From the NCBI RefSeq assembly GCF_900116405.1, contig NZ_FPAQ01000001.1, positions 189,239 to 253,238 on the forward strand: a stretch of 64,000 bases of DNA, in the 5' to 3' direction. Position 1 is the first letter of the stretch. Every line of letters starts with the position of its first letter. Positions 30,716 through 39,751 of the stretch are shown piece after piece. Under the pieces are notes generated by a model. That model saw only the letters and a program-made list of their open reading frames with translations, was not told the origin of the DNA and did no database searches. Source of the DNA: Halomonas saccharevitans. Lineage in GTDB: Bacteria > Pseudomonadota > Gammaproteobacteria > Pseudomonadales > Halomonadaceae. The translations under genes were made by a program, and so were the position numbers.

Positions 30716-32152
30716 ATGGCCATGCTGGGCAAGCGCCGACCGAAACGGGCCCCGTCGGGCGTCTCGGGGCTGCAGGGACGAAAGTCCGATGACCGCCACA
30801 CGCCCGCCGCCTCTCAGGAGCCCGATCTGCTGGAGATCCAGGGCCTGGCCCACGACGGGCGGGGTGTGGCCCGCTCTCCAGAGGGCAAGACAGTGTTCGT
30901 CGACGGCGCGCTGCCGGGCGAGCGGGTAAGAGTCGCGGTGCATCTCACCCGCAAGCGCTTCGACGAGGCGCATGTCCGCGAGCTCGTGACTTCCTCGCCG
31001 GAGCGCGTCGCGCCGCCCTGTCCCCACTTCGGGCGTTGCGGCGGCTGCGACCTTCAGCACTTGGCCCTGCCGGCCCAGCGCCGCCACAAGCAAGCGGTCC
31101 TCACGGAGCTGCTGGGGCGCCAGGGCATCTCGCTTGAGGACGCCCCCGAGCTGCTGGCCGGGGCGGGAGAGGACTACCGCCGTCGCGCCCGCCTGGGCGT
31201 CAAGGTCGATGCCAATGGCCGGGTGCATCTCGGCTTTCGCGCGCGCCATACGCATCGCCTGATCGACATCGACTCCTGCCGCGTGCTGGTGCCGGCCCTG
31301 GAGGCCCTGCTGGCGCCCCTGCATCGGCAGCTTTCGGCACTCGAGGCGCCGCGTCAGGTGGGGCACCTCGAGTTGCTCGAGAGCGATCGCGGCGTGGTGC
31401 TGGTGGTACGCCAGCTGCGCGAGCATGCGGGCGACACCCGCCGCTGGCAGGACTTTGCCGCGGCCCAGGGGGTGAACCTCGCCCGCTGGCTAGGCCGCGA
31501 GGGCCCGGCCTTCGAGTGGCTGACGCCGGTGCCGGCGCTCGAGTGCCGAGTGCCGGGGCCATCCGGCGAGATCCCGCTTCGCGTCGCCCCCGGGGACTTT
31601 CTCCAGGCCAATGCCGAGGTCAATCGCCTGATGGTCGGCGCCGCGCTCGCCTGGCTATCGTCGCTCGTCGAGAAGGCTCGGACGCTCGATCTGTTCGCCG
31701 GCGTCGGCAACTTCAGCCTGCCGCTGGCCGCGGCCGGCGCCCGGGTCACCACGGCGGAGGGCAGCCCGACGATGGTCGAGCGCCTGGCCGACAACGCGCA
31801 CGCCAACGGCCTGGATATCGATGCCCACCAGGCCGACCTCAACGACCCGGCGGCGGTGCGCGAGCTGCTCGCGGTGACGCGACCCGAGCTGGTGGTGCTG
31901 GATCCGCCGCGCGAGGGCGCCGAGGCGGTGAGTCAGGCGCTGACGGCGACCCCGGTGCCCCATCTGCTGTATGTCTCCTGCGATCCGGCGACCCTGTCGC
32001 GGGATGCGGCGCACCTCGTGCAGGGGGGATATCGGATCGTGCGTGCGGCGGTCGCCGACATGTTCGTGCACACCTCCCACCTGGAATCCATGCTGATGTT
32101 CGAGTTCACAGGGTCGACTCGCGACCCCCAAGGAGCGCCAAGCGATGGTTAA
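30716..32152 (+). CDS. rlmD: 23S rRNA (uracil-1939-C5)-methyltransferase
   Basis: 478 residues. An N-terminal TRAM domain (~35-90, GRGVAR..VDGALPGERV) is followed by a 4Fe-4S cluster site (CPHFGRCGGC plus a later cysteine in DSCRVLV) and a SAM-binding Rossmann domain (DLFAGVGNFSLPLA). Catalytic Cys lies in YVSCDPATLSRD. This is the RlmD/RumA pattern. GGAG precedes ATG at 30716; overlaps relA by 8 bases. Confidence 0.94.
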   Translation: MAMLGKRRPKRAPSGVSGLQGRKSDDRHTPAASQEPDLLEIQGLAHDGRGVARSPEGKTVFVDGALPGERVRVAVHLTRKRFDEAHVRELVTSSPERVAPPCPHFGRCGGCDLQHLALPAQRRHKQAVLTELLGRQGISLEDAPELLAGAGEDYRRRARLGVKVDANGRVHLGFRARHTHRLIDIDSCRVLVPALEALLAPLHRQLSALEAPRQVGHLELLESDRGVVLVVRQLREHAGDTRRWQDFAAAQGVNLARWLGREGPAFEWLTPVPALECRVPGPSGEIPLRVAPGDFLQANAEVNRLMVGAALAWLSSLVEKARTLDLFAGVGNFSLPLAAAGARVTTAEGSPTMVERLADNAHANGLDIDAHQADLNDPAAVRELLAVTRPELVVLDPPREGAEAVSQALTATPVPHLLYVSCDPATLSRDAAHLVQGGYRIVRAAVADMFVHTSHLESMLMFEFTGSTRDPQGAPSDG

Positions 32153-34421
32153 AGTGCGTGAGGATCAGCCGTTGACCCAGGATGGGGCGGTCGACATCGA
32201 CCTGTGGCTGACGCGCCTGCAGGATGACGTGAAGCTGCGTGACGTCGCGGAGATGGATCAGGCCTGCCGGCTCGCCCAGCACCTGGAACAGACCTCCGGG
32301 CGCCCTCACAAGACCTGGCTACTGAACGGTTCGAGCTTTCGCATGGGGCTCGAGATGGCCGATATCCTCGGCGAGCTCAAGCTCGACCAGCCGGCCCTTG
32401 AGGCGGCGGTGCTCTATCGGGCGGTGCGCGAGCGGCTGATCGGCCTCGCGGAGGTCGAGAAGCGTTTCGGCAGCGAGGTGGCCGGGTTGATCGATGGCGT
32501 GCTGCAGATGGCCGCCATCAGCACCTTCCAGGCGCCCAGCCAGGGCCTGACCCAGCACGATCAGCAGGACAACCTGCGCAAGATGCTGGTCAACCTGATC
32601 GACGATGTGCGCGTCGCCCTGATCAAGATCGCCGAGCGCACCTGTGCGCTGCGCCAGGTGCGCGATGCCCCGCGCGAGAAGCGCCTGCAGGTGGCCCGCG
32701 AGGTGTTCGACATCTATGCGCCGCTGGCCCACCGGCTGGGTATCGGCCATCTCAAGTGGGAGCTCGAGGATCTCTCCTTTCGCTACCTGCACGAGGACGA
32801 CTACAAGACCATCGCCCGGCAGCTGGCCGAGCGGCGCCAGGATCGCGACCGCTACATCAGCGAGGTGGTGGAGACCCTCAAGTCGCTGATGTCGGCCCAG
32901 GGCATCCGTCGCTATCAGGTCGACGGCCGCGCCAAGCACATCTATTCGATCTGGCGGAAGATGAAGCTCAAGCGCATCGACTTCTCCCAGGTCCACGATA
33001 TCCGTGCGGTGCGCATCCTGGTACCCGAGGTGAGCGACTGCTACACGGTGCTGGGTATCGTCCACTCGCGCTGGCACCACGTGCCCAACGAGTTCGACGA
33101 CTACATCGCCAACCCCAAGAAGAACGGCTACCAGTCGCTGCACACCGCCGTGTTCGGTCCGGAGAGCAAGGTGCTGGAGATCCAGATCCGCACCTTCGCC
33201 ATGCACGAGGAGGCCGAGCTCGGGGTCTGCGCGCACTGGCGCTACAAGGGGCACGATACCAGCGCCCGCAGCGCCAGCTACGAGGAGAAGATCGCCTGGC
33301 TGCGCCAGGTGCTCGAGTGGCACGAGGATGTCGGCGACTTCGGCGACCTGCGCGAGGGGCTGACCAGTGACGTGGCACCTGATCGCATCTACGTCTTCAC
33401 CCCCGACGGCCACGTCATCGACCTGCCGCGGGTCGCTACGCCCATCGACTTCGCCTACCGGGTACACACCGAGGTGGGCCATCGCTGTCGCGGCGCCAAG
33501 GTCGACGGGCGCATCGTGCCGCTCACCTATCGACTCAAGACCGGCCAGCAGGTGGAGATCCTCACCGCCAGCAAGAGCGGGCCGAGCCGCGACTGGCTCA
33601 ACCCCAACCTGGGCTACGTGCGCACCTCCCGGGCCCGGGCCAAGATCCAGGCCTGGTTCAAGCTGCAGGCGCGCGACCGCAACCTCGAGGAGGGCCGGGC
33701 GCTGTTCGAGCGCGAGATGAAGCGCCTCGACATCGAGGACATGGACCTCACCCGCCTGGCCAACAAGGTCAACTATCCGACTCCGGAGGACATGCATGCC
33801 GCCCTGGGGGCCGGCGACCTGCGCATCGGTCAGGTGCTGCACCAGGCCCAGCAGCTGTTCGGCGAGAGCGACGACCAGGAGCAGCTCGACCGCCTGCTGG
33901 CCAAGCCGCGCAAGGCCGCCGGCAAGGGCTCTGGCGGCGACATCACCGTGCTCGGCGTGGGTAACCTCAAGACCAGCATGGCCAACTGCTGCCATCCGGT
34001 GCCCGGCGAGGCCATCGTCGGCTTCATCACCCAGGGGCGCGGCGTCACCGTGCACCGCCAGGACTGCCCCAATATCCTGCAGTTGCGTCTCGATGAGCCG
34101 CAACGCATCATCGAGGTGGAGTGGGGGGAGCGCGCCCGCACCCAGTACCCCGTGGACATCGAGATCCAGGCCTGGGACCGCTCCGGGCTCTTGCGCGACG
34201 TCACCGGCGTGCTCAGCAACGACCGCCTCAACGTGCTCTCCGTCAACACCCTCACCGATACCGACGACGGCATCGCCCGCATGTCCATCACCGTCGAGGT
34301 CGATGGCCTGGAGACCCTGGGGCGGCTCTTCTCGCGTATTCAGCAGCTGCCCAACGTGATCGAGGTGCGCCGCCTGCGCGGCGGTGGCAAGAAGGGCAAG
34401 GGCAAGAGGAAGGCCACATGA
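32145..34421 (+). CDS. relA: (p)ppGpp synthetase RelA
   Basis: 758 residues. The N-terminal domain lacks the HD hydrolase motif, as in monofunctional RelA. The synthetase domain has the acidic NEFDDYIANPKKNGYQSLHTAV stretch (the ExDD version) and a G-loop region (GRAKHIYSIWRKM). It is followed by TGS (DRIYVFTPDGHVIDLP), a zinc-finger/CC-like region with ANCCHPVPGE, and a C-terminal ACT domain (DVTGVLSNDRLNVLSVNT). It senses uncharged tRNA on ribosomes. AAGGAG precedes the ATG. Confidence 0.96.
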   Translation: MVKVREDQPLTQDGAVDIDLWLTRLQDDVKLRDVAEMDQACRLAQHLEQTSGRPHKTWLLNGSSFRMGLEMADILGELKLDQPALEAAVLYRAVRERLIGLAEVEKRFGSEVAGLIDGVLQMAAISTFQAPSQGLTQHDQQDNLRKMLVNLIDDVRVALIKIAERTCALRQVRDAPREKRLQVAREVFDIYAPLAHRLGIGHLKWELEDLSFRYLHEDDYKTIARQLAERRQDRDRYISEVVETLKSLMSAQGIRRYQVDGRAKHIYSIWRKMKLKRIDFSQVHDIRAVRILVPEVSDCYTVLGIVHSRWHHVPNEFDDYIANPKKNGYQSLHTAVFGPESKVLEIQIRTFAMHEEAELGVCAHWRYKGHDTSARSASYEEKIAWLRQVLEWHEDVGDFGDLREGLTSDVAPDRIYVFTPDGHVIDLPRVATPIDFAYRVHTEVGHRCRGAKVDGRIVPLTYRLKTGQQVEILTASKSGPSRDWLNPNLGYVRTSRARAKIQAWFKLQARDRNLEEGRALFEREMKRLDIEDMDLTRLANKVNYPTPEDMHAALGAGDLRIGQVLHQAQQLFGESDDQEQLDRLLAKPRKAAGKGSGGDITVLGVGNLKTSMANCCHPVPGEAIVGFITQGRGVTVHRQDCPNILQLRLDEPQRIIEVEWGERARTQYPVDIEIQAWDRSGLLRDVTGVLSNDRLNVLSVNTLTDTDDGIARMSITVEVDGLETLGRLFSRIQQLPNVIEVRRLRGGGKKGKGKRKAT

Positions 34422-35290
34422 GCGATACCCGCCACGATCTGAACCACCTGCTCGAGCTGATGGCCGTGCTGCGCGACCCCCAGCAGGGATGCCCCTGGGA
34501 CGTCCAGCAGGACTGGGACTCCATCGTCCCCCATACCCTCGAGGAGGCCTACGAGGTTGCCGATGCCATCGAGCGTCGCGCCTTTGACGAGCTGCCCGGC
34601 GAACTCGGCGACCTGCTCTTCCAGGTGGTCTACTACAGCCAGTTCGCGGCCGAGGAGGGGCGCTTCGACTTCCACGACGTGGTCGACACCCTGACCGCCA
34701 AGATGCTGCACCGTCATCCCCACGTCTTCCCCGACGGCACCCTCGCCTCGCGTCGCGAGGGCGTGAGCGCCGCCGAGGTCCAGACCCGGCAGGTGCACTC
34801 GCGTTGGGAGTCGCTGAAGGCCGAGGAGCGCGCCGAGCGAGCACATGACGCCGAGGCCCACTCGGTGCTCGATGACGTGCCGCGCACTTTGCCGGCACTC
34901 GCGCGCGCCGCCAAGCTCTCCAAGCGGGCGGCTCGGGTCGGCTTCGACTGGCCCGATGCACGCGGCGTGCTGGCGAAGATCCGCGAGGAGCTCGACGAGG
35001 TCGAGGAGGCCCTGGCCGAAGGGGATCGCCAGCATGCCGCCGAGGAGGTGGGGGACCTGCTGTTCGCCGTCACCAACCTGGCGCGCACCCTCAAGGCCGA
35101 TCCCGAGCAGTGCCTGCGCCACACCAATGCCAAGTTCGAGCGGCGCTTTCGCCACCTGGAGGCGGCCCTGGCCGCCGAGGACGTGCCGCTGCCCGAGGCG
35201 GGCCTCGCGGCCATGGAGCGCCACTGGCAGGCGGCCAAGCGACACGACGTCCCCCTCAAGGAATCGCCGCAAGGAGAGAGTCAGCCATGA
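34418..35290 (+). CDS. mazG: Nucleoside triphosphate pyrophosphohydrolase MazG
   Basis: 290 residues with two MazG domains. The first (CPWDVQQDWDSIVPHTLEEAYEV and ELGDLLFQVVYY) and second (KIREELDEVEEAL, AAEEVGDLLFAVTNLAR) both have the EExxE-12-28-ExxD metal sites. It hydrolyses NTPs and may affect ppGpp levels. ATGA overlap with relA and with ppc; the relA-mazG pairing is widespread. Confidence 0.95.
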   Translation: MSDTRHDLNHLLELMAVLRDPQQGCPWDVQQDWDSIVPHTLEEAYEVADAIERRAFDELPGELGDLLFQVVYYSQFAAEEGRFDFHDVVDTLTAKMLHRHPHVFPDGTLASRREGVSAAEVQTRQVHSRWESLKAEERAERAHDAEAHSVLDDVPRTLPALARAAKLSKRAARVGFDWPDARGVLAKIREELDEVEEALAEGDRQHAAEEVGDLLFAVTNLARTLKADPEQCLRHTNAKFERRFRHLEAALAAEDVPLPEAGLAAMERHWQAAKRHDVPLKESPQGESQP

Positions 35291-37935
35291 GCCATGACCT
35301 GCATGAATCACTGCGTGACAACGTTCGTATCCTGGGCGATAGCCTCGGGCGCACCATCGCCGATGATCTCGGGCCGGGCTTCGTCGATCGCATCGAGACC
35401 ATCCGCGGCTTCGCCAAGGGCGGGCGTCAGGGCGAGGACGGCAGCCAGCGCGAGCTGATCGAATACCTGCGCCAGCTGCCCGACCGCGACCTGCTGCCGG
35501 TCACCCGCGCCTTCAACCAGTTCCTCAACCTGGCCAACATCGCCGAGCAGCACTACCGGGCGCGCTTTCGCCGGGTGGAGGACTACCGGCCCGGCACCCA
35601 GCCGGTGCTCTCCGAGCTGCTAGAGCGTGCCCGGGGCGCCGGCCACTCGCCGCGCAAGCTGGTCGAGAGCCTCGCCGGCATGCGCGTCGAGCTGGTCCTC
35701 ACCGCCCACCCCACCGAGGTCATCCGGCGGACCCTGATTCAGAAGTACGACGCCATCGACGACTGCCTGACCGCCATCGAATCCTCCGGCGACTACCCGG
35801 AGCGCGGCGTGCGCGCCCAGGGGCGCCTGGAGGAGCTGATCAGCCAGGCCTGGCACACCGACGAGATCCGTCACGAGCGGCCGACCCCGGTGGACGAGGC
35901 CAAGTGGGGCTTCGCGGTGATCGAGAACTCGCTGTGGCAGGCGGTGCCCGATTTCCATCGCGACCTCGACAACCTGCTGCTGGAGACCGCCGGCGAGCGC
36001 CTGCCGCTGGACGCCGCGCCGATCCGCTACGCCTCCTGGATGGGCGGCGACCGCGACGGCAATCCCAACGTCACCGCCAAGGTGACCCGGGAGGTTCTGC
36101 TGCTGGGCCGCTGGATGGCCGCCGATCTCTACCTGCGCGACCTGGAGCAGCTCAAGGCCGAGCTCTCCATGTGGAAGGCCAACAGCGCGCTGCGCGCCGA
36201 GGTGGGCGAGGTGGCCGAGCCCTACCGCGAGCTGCTCAAGCGTCTGGTGACCCGCGTCGAGGCGACGCGGGACTGGGCCAAGGCGCAGCTCGATGGGCGC
36301 AGCGTCGACGAGGCCCCGATCATCGAGACCCGCGATCAGCTCTACGCGCCGCTGCTGGCCTGCTACCGGTCGCTGTGTGACGTCGGCCTGGACACCATCG
36401 CCAACGGCGCGCTGCTCGATACCCTGCGCCGCGTCGCCGTGTTCGGCGTGACCCTGACCAAGCTCGACCTGCGCCAGGAGGCCAGCCGCCACGCCCAGGT
36501 GATGGAGGAGCTCACCGATGGCCTGGGCCTTGGCCACTATCGTGACTGGGACGAGGCGAAGCGCCAGGAATTCCTGCTCGCCGAGCTGTCCTCCCGGCGC
36601 CCGCTGATCCCGCGGCGCTGGGAGTGCTCGGCGGAGTCCCGCGAGGTCATCGACACCTTCCGCGTGATCGCCTCCGAGCATCGCGAGGCGCTCGGCACCT
36701 ACATCATCTCCATGGCCGGGGAGCCCTCCGACGTGCTGGCCGTAGCGCTGCTGATGAAGGAGGTGGGCGGCGCCGTGAGCCTGCCCATCGCGCCGCTGTT
36801 CGAGACCCTCGATGACCTCGATCATGCCGGCGAGGTGATCGACCACCTGCTGGCGCTGCCGGGCTACCGCGAGCTCGCCGGCGATAGCCAGGAGGTGATG
36901 ATCGGCTACTCGGACTCTGCCAAGGATGCCGGCCAGTTGGCCGCCGCCTGGGCGCAGTACCGCGCCCAGGAGACGCTGGTGGAGGTGTGCGATCGCCACG
37001 GCGTCGACCTGACGCTGTTCCACGGTCGCGGCGGCACCGTGGGGCGCGGCGGCGGCCCGGCCCATGCGGCCATCCTCTCCCAGCCACCGGGTTCGGTGAA
37101 CGGCAGCCTGCGGGTGACCGAGCAGGGCGAGATGATCCGCTTCAAGTTTGGCCAGCCCGAGATCGCCCTGCGCTCCATGGAGATCTATGCCTGCGCGGTG
37201 CTCGAGGCGAGCCTGCTGCCGCCGCCGTCGCCGCGCGCGGAGTGGCGCGAGGAGATGGATCGCCTGGCCAAGGTGGCCCACGGCGCCTACGTGAGCGTGG
37301 TCCGTGAGGATCCCGATTTCGTGCCCTACTTCCGCTCGGTGACCCCGGAGGGGGCGCTGGGTCGCCTGCCGCTCGGCTCGCGGCCGACCAAGCGTCGCCA
37401 GGACGGCGGGGTGGAGACCCTGCGCGCCATCCCCTGGATCTTCGCCTGGACCCAGACCCGCCTGATGCTGCCGGCGTGGCTCGGCAGCGGCGAGGCCTTC
37501 AGCGAGCGCCTCGAGACGCCGGGCGGCCTCGAGCTGCTGCGCGAGATGCGCCAGGAGTGGCCCTTCTTCGGCACCTATCTCGACATGCTGGAGATGCTGC
37601 TGGCCAAGGCCGACGTGGATATCGCCGCCTACTACGAGCATCGCCTGGTCGACGAGCCGGCCCTCAAGGCGCTGGGGGAGCGGCTGCGGACGCGCTTCGG
37701 TCGCCTTCAGGACGCGGTGCTGCAGGTGCTCGACCAGCAGGAGCTGCTGGAGGGCACGCCGCTGATTCGCCAGGCCATCGATGTGCGTAATCCCTACATC
37801 GATCCGTTACACGGCCTCCAGGCCGAGCTGCTGCAGCGTAACCGCGATGCCGACGGCGCCATCAGCGCGGACCTGGCGCGGGCCCTGATGGTGACCATGG
37901 CGGGTATCGCGGCGGGGCTTCGCAATACCGGCTGA
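35287..37935 (+). CDS. ppc: Phosphoenolpyruvate carboxylase
   Basis: 882 residues, the normal bacterial length. Catalytic motifs: VLTAHPTEVIRR (His), MGGDRDGNPNVT, GYSDSAKDAG, FHGRGGTVGRGGGPAHAAI. The C-terminus ends AAGLRNTG, as in all PEPCs. It carboxylates PEP to oxaloacetate to refill the TCA cycle. Overlaps mazG as ATGA and ends at a strong terminator. Confidence 0.97.
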   Translation: MSHDLHESLRDNVRILGDSLGRTIADDLGPGFVDRIETIRGFAKGGRQGEDGSQRELIEYLRQLPDRDLLPVTRAFNQFLNLANIAEQHYRARFRRVEDYRPGTQPVLSELLERARGAGHSPRKLVESLAGMRVELVLTAHPTEVIRRTLIQKYDAIDDCLTAIESSGDYPERGVRAQGRLEELISQAWHTDEIRHERPTPVDEAKWGFAVIENSLWQAVPDFHRDLDNLLLETAGERLPLDAAPIRYASWMGGDRDGNPNVTAKVTREVLLLGRWMAADLYLRDLEQLKAELSMWKANSALRAEVGEVAEPYRELLKRLVTRVEATRDWAKAQLDGRSVDEAPIIETRDQLYAPLLACYRSLCDVGLDTIANGALLDTLRRVAVFGVTLTKLDLRQEASRHAQVMEELTDGLGLGHYRDWDEAKRQEFLLAELSSRRPLIPRRWECSAESREVIDTFRVIASEHREALGTYIISMAGEPSDVLAVALLMKEVGGAVSLPIAPLFETLDDLDHAGEVIDHLLALPGYRELAGDSQEVMIGYSDSAKDAGQLAAAWAQYRAQETLVEVCDRHGVDLTLFHGRGGTVGRGGGPAHAAILSQPPGSVNGSLRVTEQGEMIRFKFGQPEIALRSMEIYACAVLEASLLPPPSPRAEWREEMDRLAKVAHGAYVSVVREDPDFVPYFRSVTPEGALGRLPLGSRPTKRRQDGGVETLRAIPWIFAWTQTRLMLPAWLGSGEAFSERLETPGGLELLREMRQEWPFFGTYLDMLEMLLAKADVDIAAYYEHRLVDEPALKALGERLRTRFGRLQDAVLQVLDQQELLEGTPLIRQAIDVRNPYIDPLHGLQAELLQRNRDADGAISADLARALMVTMAGIAAGLRNTG

Positions 37936-37968
37936 GCCCTTTCCGCCAGCCAGATCCTGTCAGGCACA

Positions 37969-38010
37969 CGATCTCGCCCCGACCATCACTGGTCGGGGCG
38001 AGATCGTTTA
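37969..38010. terminator. Rho-independent terminator after ppc
   Basis: A perfect 17-bp stem (37969-37985 with 37990-38006) around a 4-base TCAC loop, followed by TTTA on the plus strand. It closes the cysM-ppc operon and may also serve the convergent gene at 38045. Confidence 0.85.
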
Positions 38011-38044
38011 AGTGTGGGAATCAGAGGTTCTTGGACTCAGAATC

Positions 38045-38653
38045 TCAGAAGGGAAGGTGAATCGAGGCGGTCATCAGGTTGAGGTGCACCATGGCCGGGG
38101 CATCGATCTGTTCGAATTCGAGGCGGCTGACCACCTGGCGAAACTGCAGGCGAGCCCCGAAGCCCTGGGTCCGCGCCGTGCCGCGACGTTGCGCGGCGCG
38201 ATCGTCGGAGCCGATGGGGTCGCCCTGCCACTCCGCGAGACCCGCCTTGGCATAGAGGCCGAGGGCGCCGACGCGCACACCGGCCAGCAGGCTGCCGCCG
38301 AGGCTGGTGGTGTCGTGAAGCCGCGAACCGTCTTCTCCGGTGATCGGCACGTTATCGCTGCGCTGATAGCTGACCTCGGCGCCCAGATCGAGGCGCGGCA
38401 GGTTCTTTGGGGTGAAGCCGGCGGTGAGGCGAAAGCCGGAAGTGGCGCCATCGGGGCTAGCGACGTCGTCGCCCTGGACGAGCATGCCGTTATCGAGCAG
38501 CACCAGGGGTTGGGCGATGCCGCCGTAGGCGGGCATGTCGGCCTCGATCTCCGTGTCGGCGTCGAGTTCAAGCTCGAGGTCGGCCTGGCAGGGCAGGGCA
38601 ATGACCGCCAGCAGGGCGGTCAGGGCGATGAGGAAGCGCGAATTCGGGTGCAT
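38045..38653 (-). CDS. Small outer-membrane beta-barrel-like protein
   Basis: 202 residues. A signal peptide ends near residue 24 (LPCQA); an acidic linker (ELDADTEIEADMP) is followed by amphipathic strands (RLDLGAEVSYQRS, LGGSLLAGVRVGALGLYAKAGLAEW, GFGARLQFRQVVSRLEFEQ) and a terminal phenylalanine, as expected for an eight-stranded outer-membrane barrel. I cannot assign a family with certainty. GGAG lies upstream of the ATG at 38653. Confidence 0.8.
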   Translation of the reverse strand: MHPNSRFLIALTALLAVIALPCQADLELELDADTEIEADMPAYGGIAQPLVLLDNGMLVQGDDVASPDGATSGFRLTAGFTPKNLPRLDLGAEVSYQRSDNVPITGEDGSRLHDTTSLGGSLLAGVRVGALGLYAKAGLAEWQGDPIGSDDRAAQRRGTARTQGFGARLQFRQVVSRLEFEQIDAPAMVHLNLMTASIHLPF

Positions 38654-38711
38654 GATCTCCGACCTTGAGTCGGCAGTGGGGATGCCGGCCCGGAATTATC
38701 ACCCTCTCAAT

Positions 38712-39647
38712 CTAGCAACCGCCTCCAGGTTGCGCCAATGCGTCGGCGCGCGCCCGCAGGGCGGTCAGATGATTGGCCAGATCGGGCGCCGCCAGGCCGT
38801 GCTGCTCGGCCGCAGAGAGCAGCGGCGCGAGGATCGCCTCGTGTTCGGTGAGGCGCCCGGCCTGGACGTCCTGCAGCATGGAGGCGCGGTTGGCGGCCGT
38901 CGCCTCGATGACCTGCCACACCAGGCGCCGCCAGCCCGCGATCGCCTCGCCATCGGGCGGTGCGATGCCCTCGGCGGCGAGGATGGGCGCGAGCTCGGCG
39001 AGCAGGGCCTCGACCCGGGTGCGGAAGGCGGCGTCGCGAAGCTCGCCGTTGCGGATGCCGAACCGGGCCACCAGCGGATTGATGGCCGCGTTGACGGCGA
39101 GCTTGCGCCACAGGCGCACCCGGATGTCGTCGACCGCCTCGGCGGGAAGGCCCGCCGAGGCGAGCGTCTCGGCCAGGCGCGCGGCGAGCTCGCCGTGGCG
39201 ACCATCGAGACTGCCGAGGAAGGTGTGGCCGTGCCCGGCATGGGTCATCCGGGCATCGTCCTGGACGTGCGCTCCCTCGGTGGTGCTGGCACACAGCGCC
39301 GGCCCCGCGTGGCGCTCGCTGAGCCGCGGCTGGCAGGCGAAGCCGTTCTGCCACAGTACCAGCGGCACCCCCTCGGGCAGGTGGCCGGCCAGGGCGGCGT
39401 GGGCCGCCTCGGCGCCGTGCGCCTTGGTGGTGAGGTGCACCACATCGGGGAGCGGCGATGGCAGGGCCTCGATGTGGGCCACGTCGACGCGGCGCACGAG
39501 CGCCGCGTGCTCCGGGGTGATCAGCGTCTGCTCGGCGGGCAGCGTGCGGCGGGCGATCAGCGTCACCTCGGCCGTGCCGGCCAGCCGCAGGGCGATCAGT
39601 CGGCCCAGCGCGCCGGGGCCGACGATCCAGTGTCGCGTCAGGGTCAT
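38712..39647 (-). CDS. panE: 2-dehydropantoate 2-reductase (PanE family)
   Basis: 311 residues. NADPH-binding Rossmann loop IVGPGALGRLIA at the start; the LTTKAH segment and the catalytic-lysine region LWRKLAVNAAINPL match PanE. It reduces ketopantoate to pantoate in CoA synthesis. Some paralogues reduce other 2-keto acids, so the substrate is likely, not proven. The ATG at 39647 was chosen for the upstream GAGGAGA. Confidence 0.87.
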   Translation of the reverse strand: MTLTRHWIVGPGALGRLIALRLAGTAEVTLIARRTLPAEQTLITPEHAALVRRVDVAHIEALPSPLPDVVHLTTKAHGAEAAHAALAGHLPEGVPLVLWQNGFACQPRLSERHAGPALCASTTEGAHVQDDARMTHAGHGHTFLGSLDGRHGELAARLAETLASAGLPAEAVDDIRVRLWRKLAVNAAINPLVARFGIRNGELRDAAFRTRVEALLAELAPILAAEGIAPPDGEAIAGWRRLVWQVIEATAANRASMLQDVQAGRLTEHEAILAPLLSAAEQHGLAAPDLANHLTALRARADALAQPGGGC

Positions 39648-39751
39648 GGCACTTCTCCTCGAATTCGTGGCCGCGGCATCGTGGGCGGCAAGTGTCCGCG
39701 GCAAGCGTTCGCAGCACGCTTTTACAGCACACTAGGCGGCGGCGCGGTGCG

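Noticed and set aside
32319..34961. Long open frame (880 codons) antisense to relA and mazG
   Set aside because: relA and mazG are intact and clearly recognised; the opposite frame shows no family motifs.
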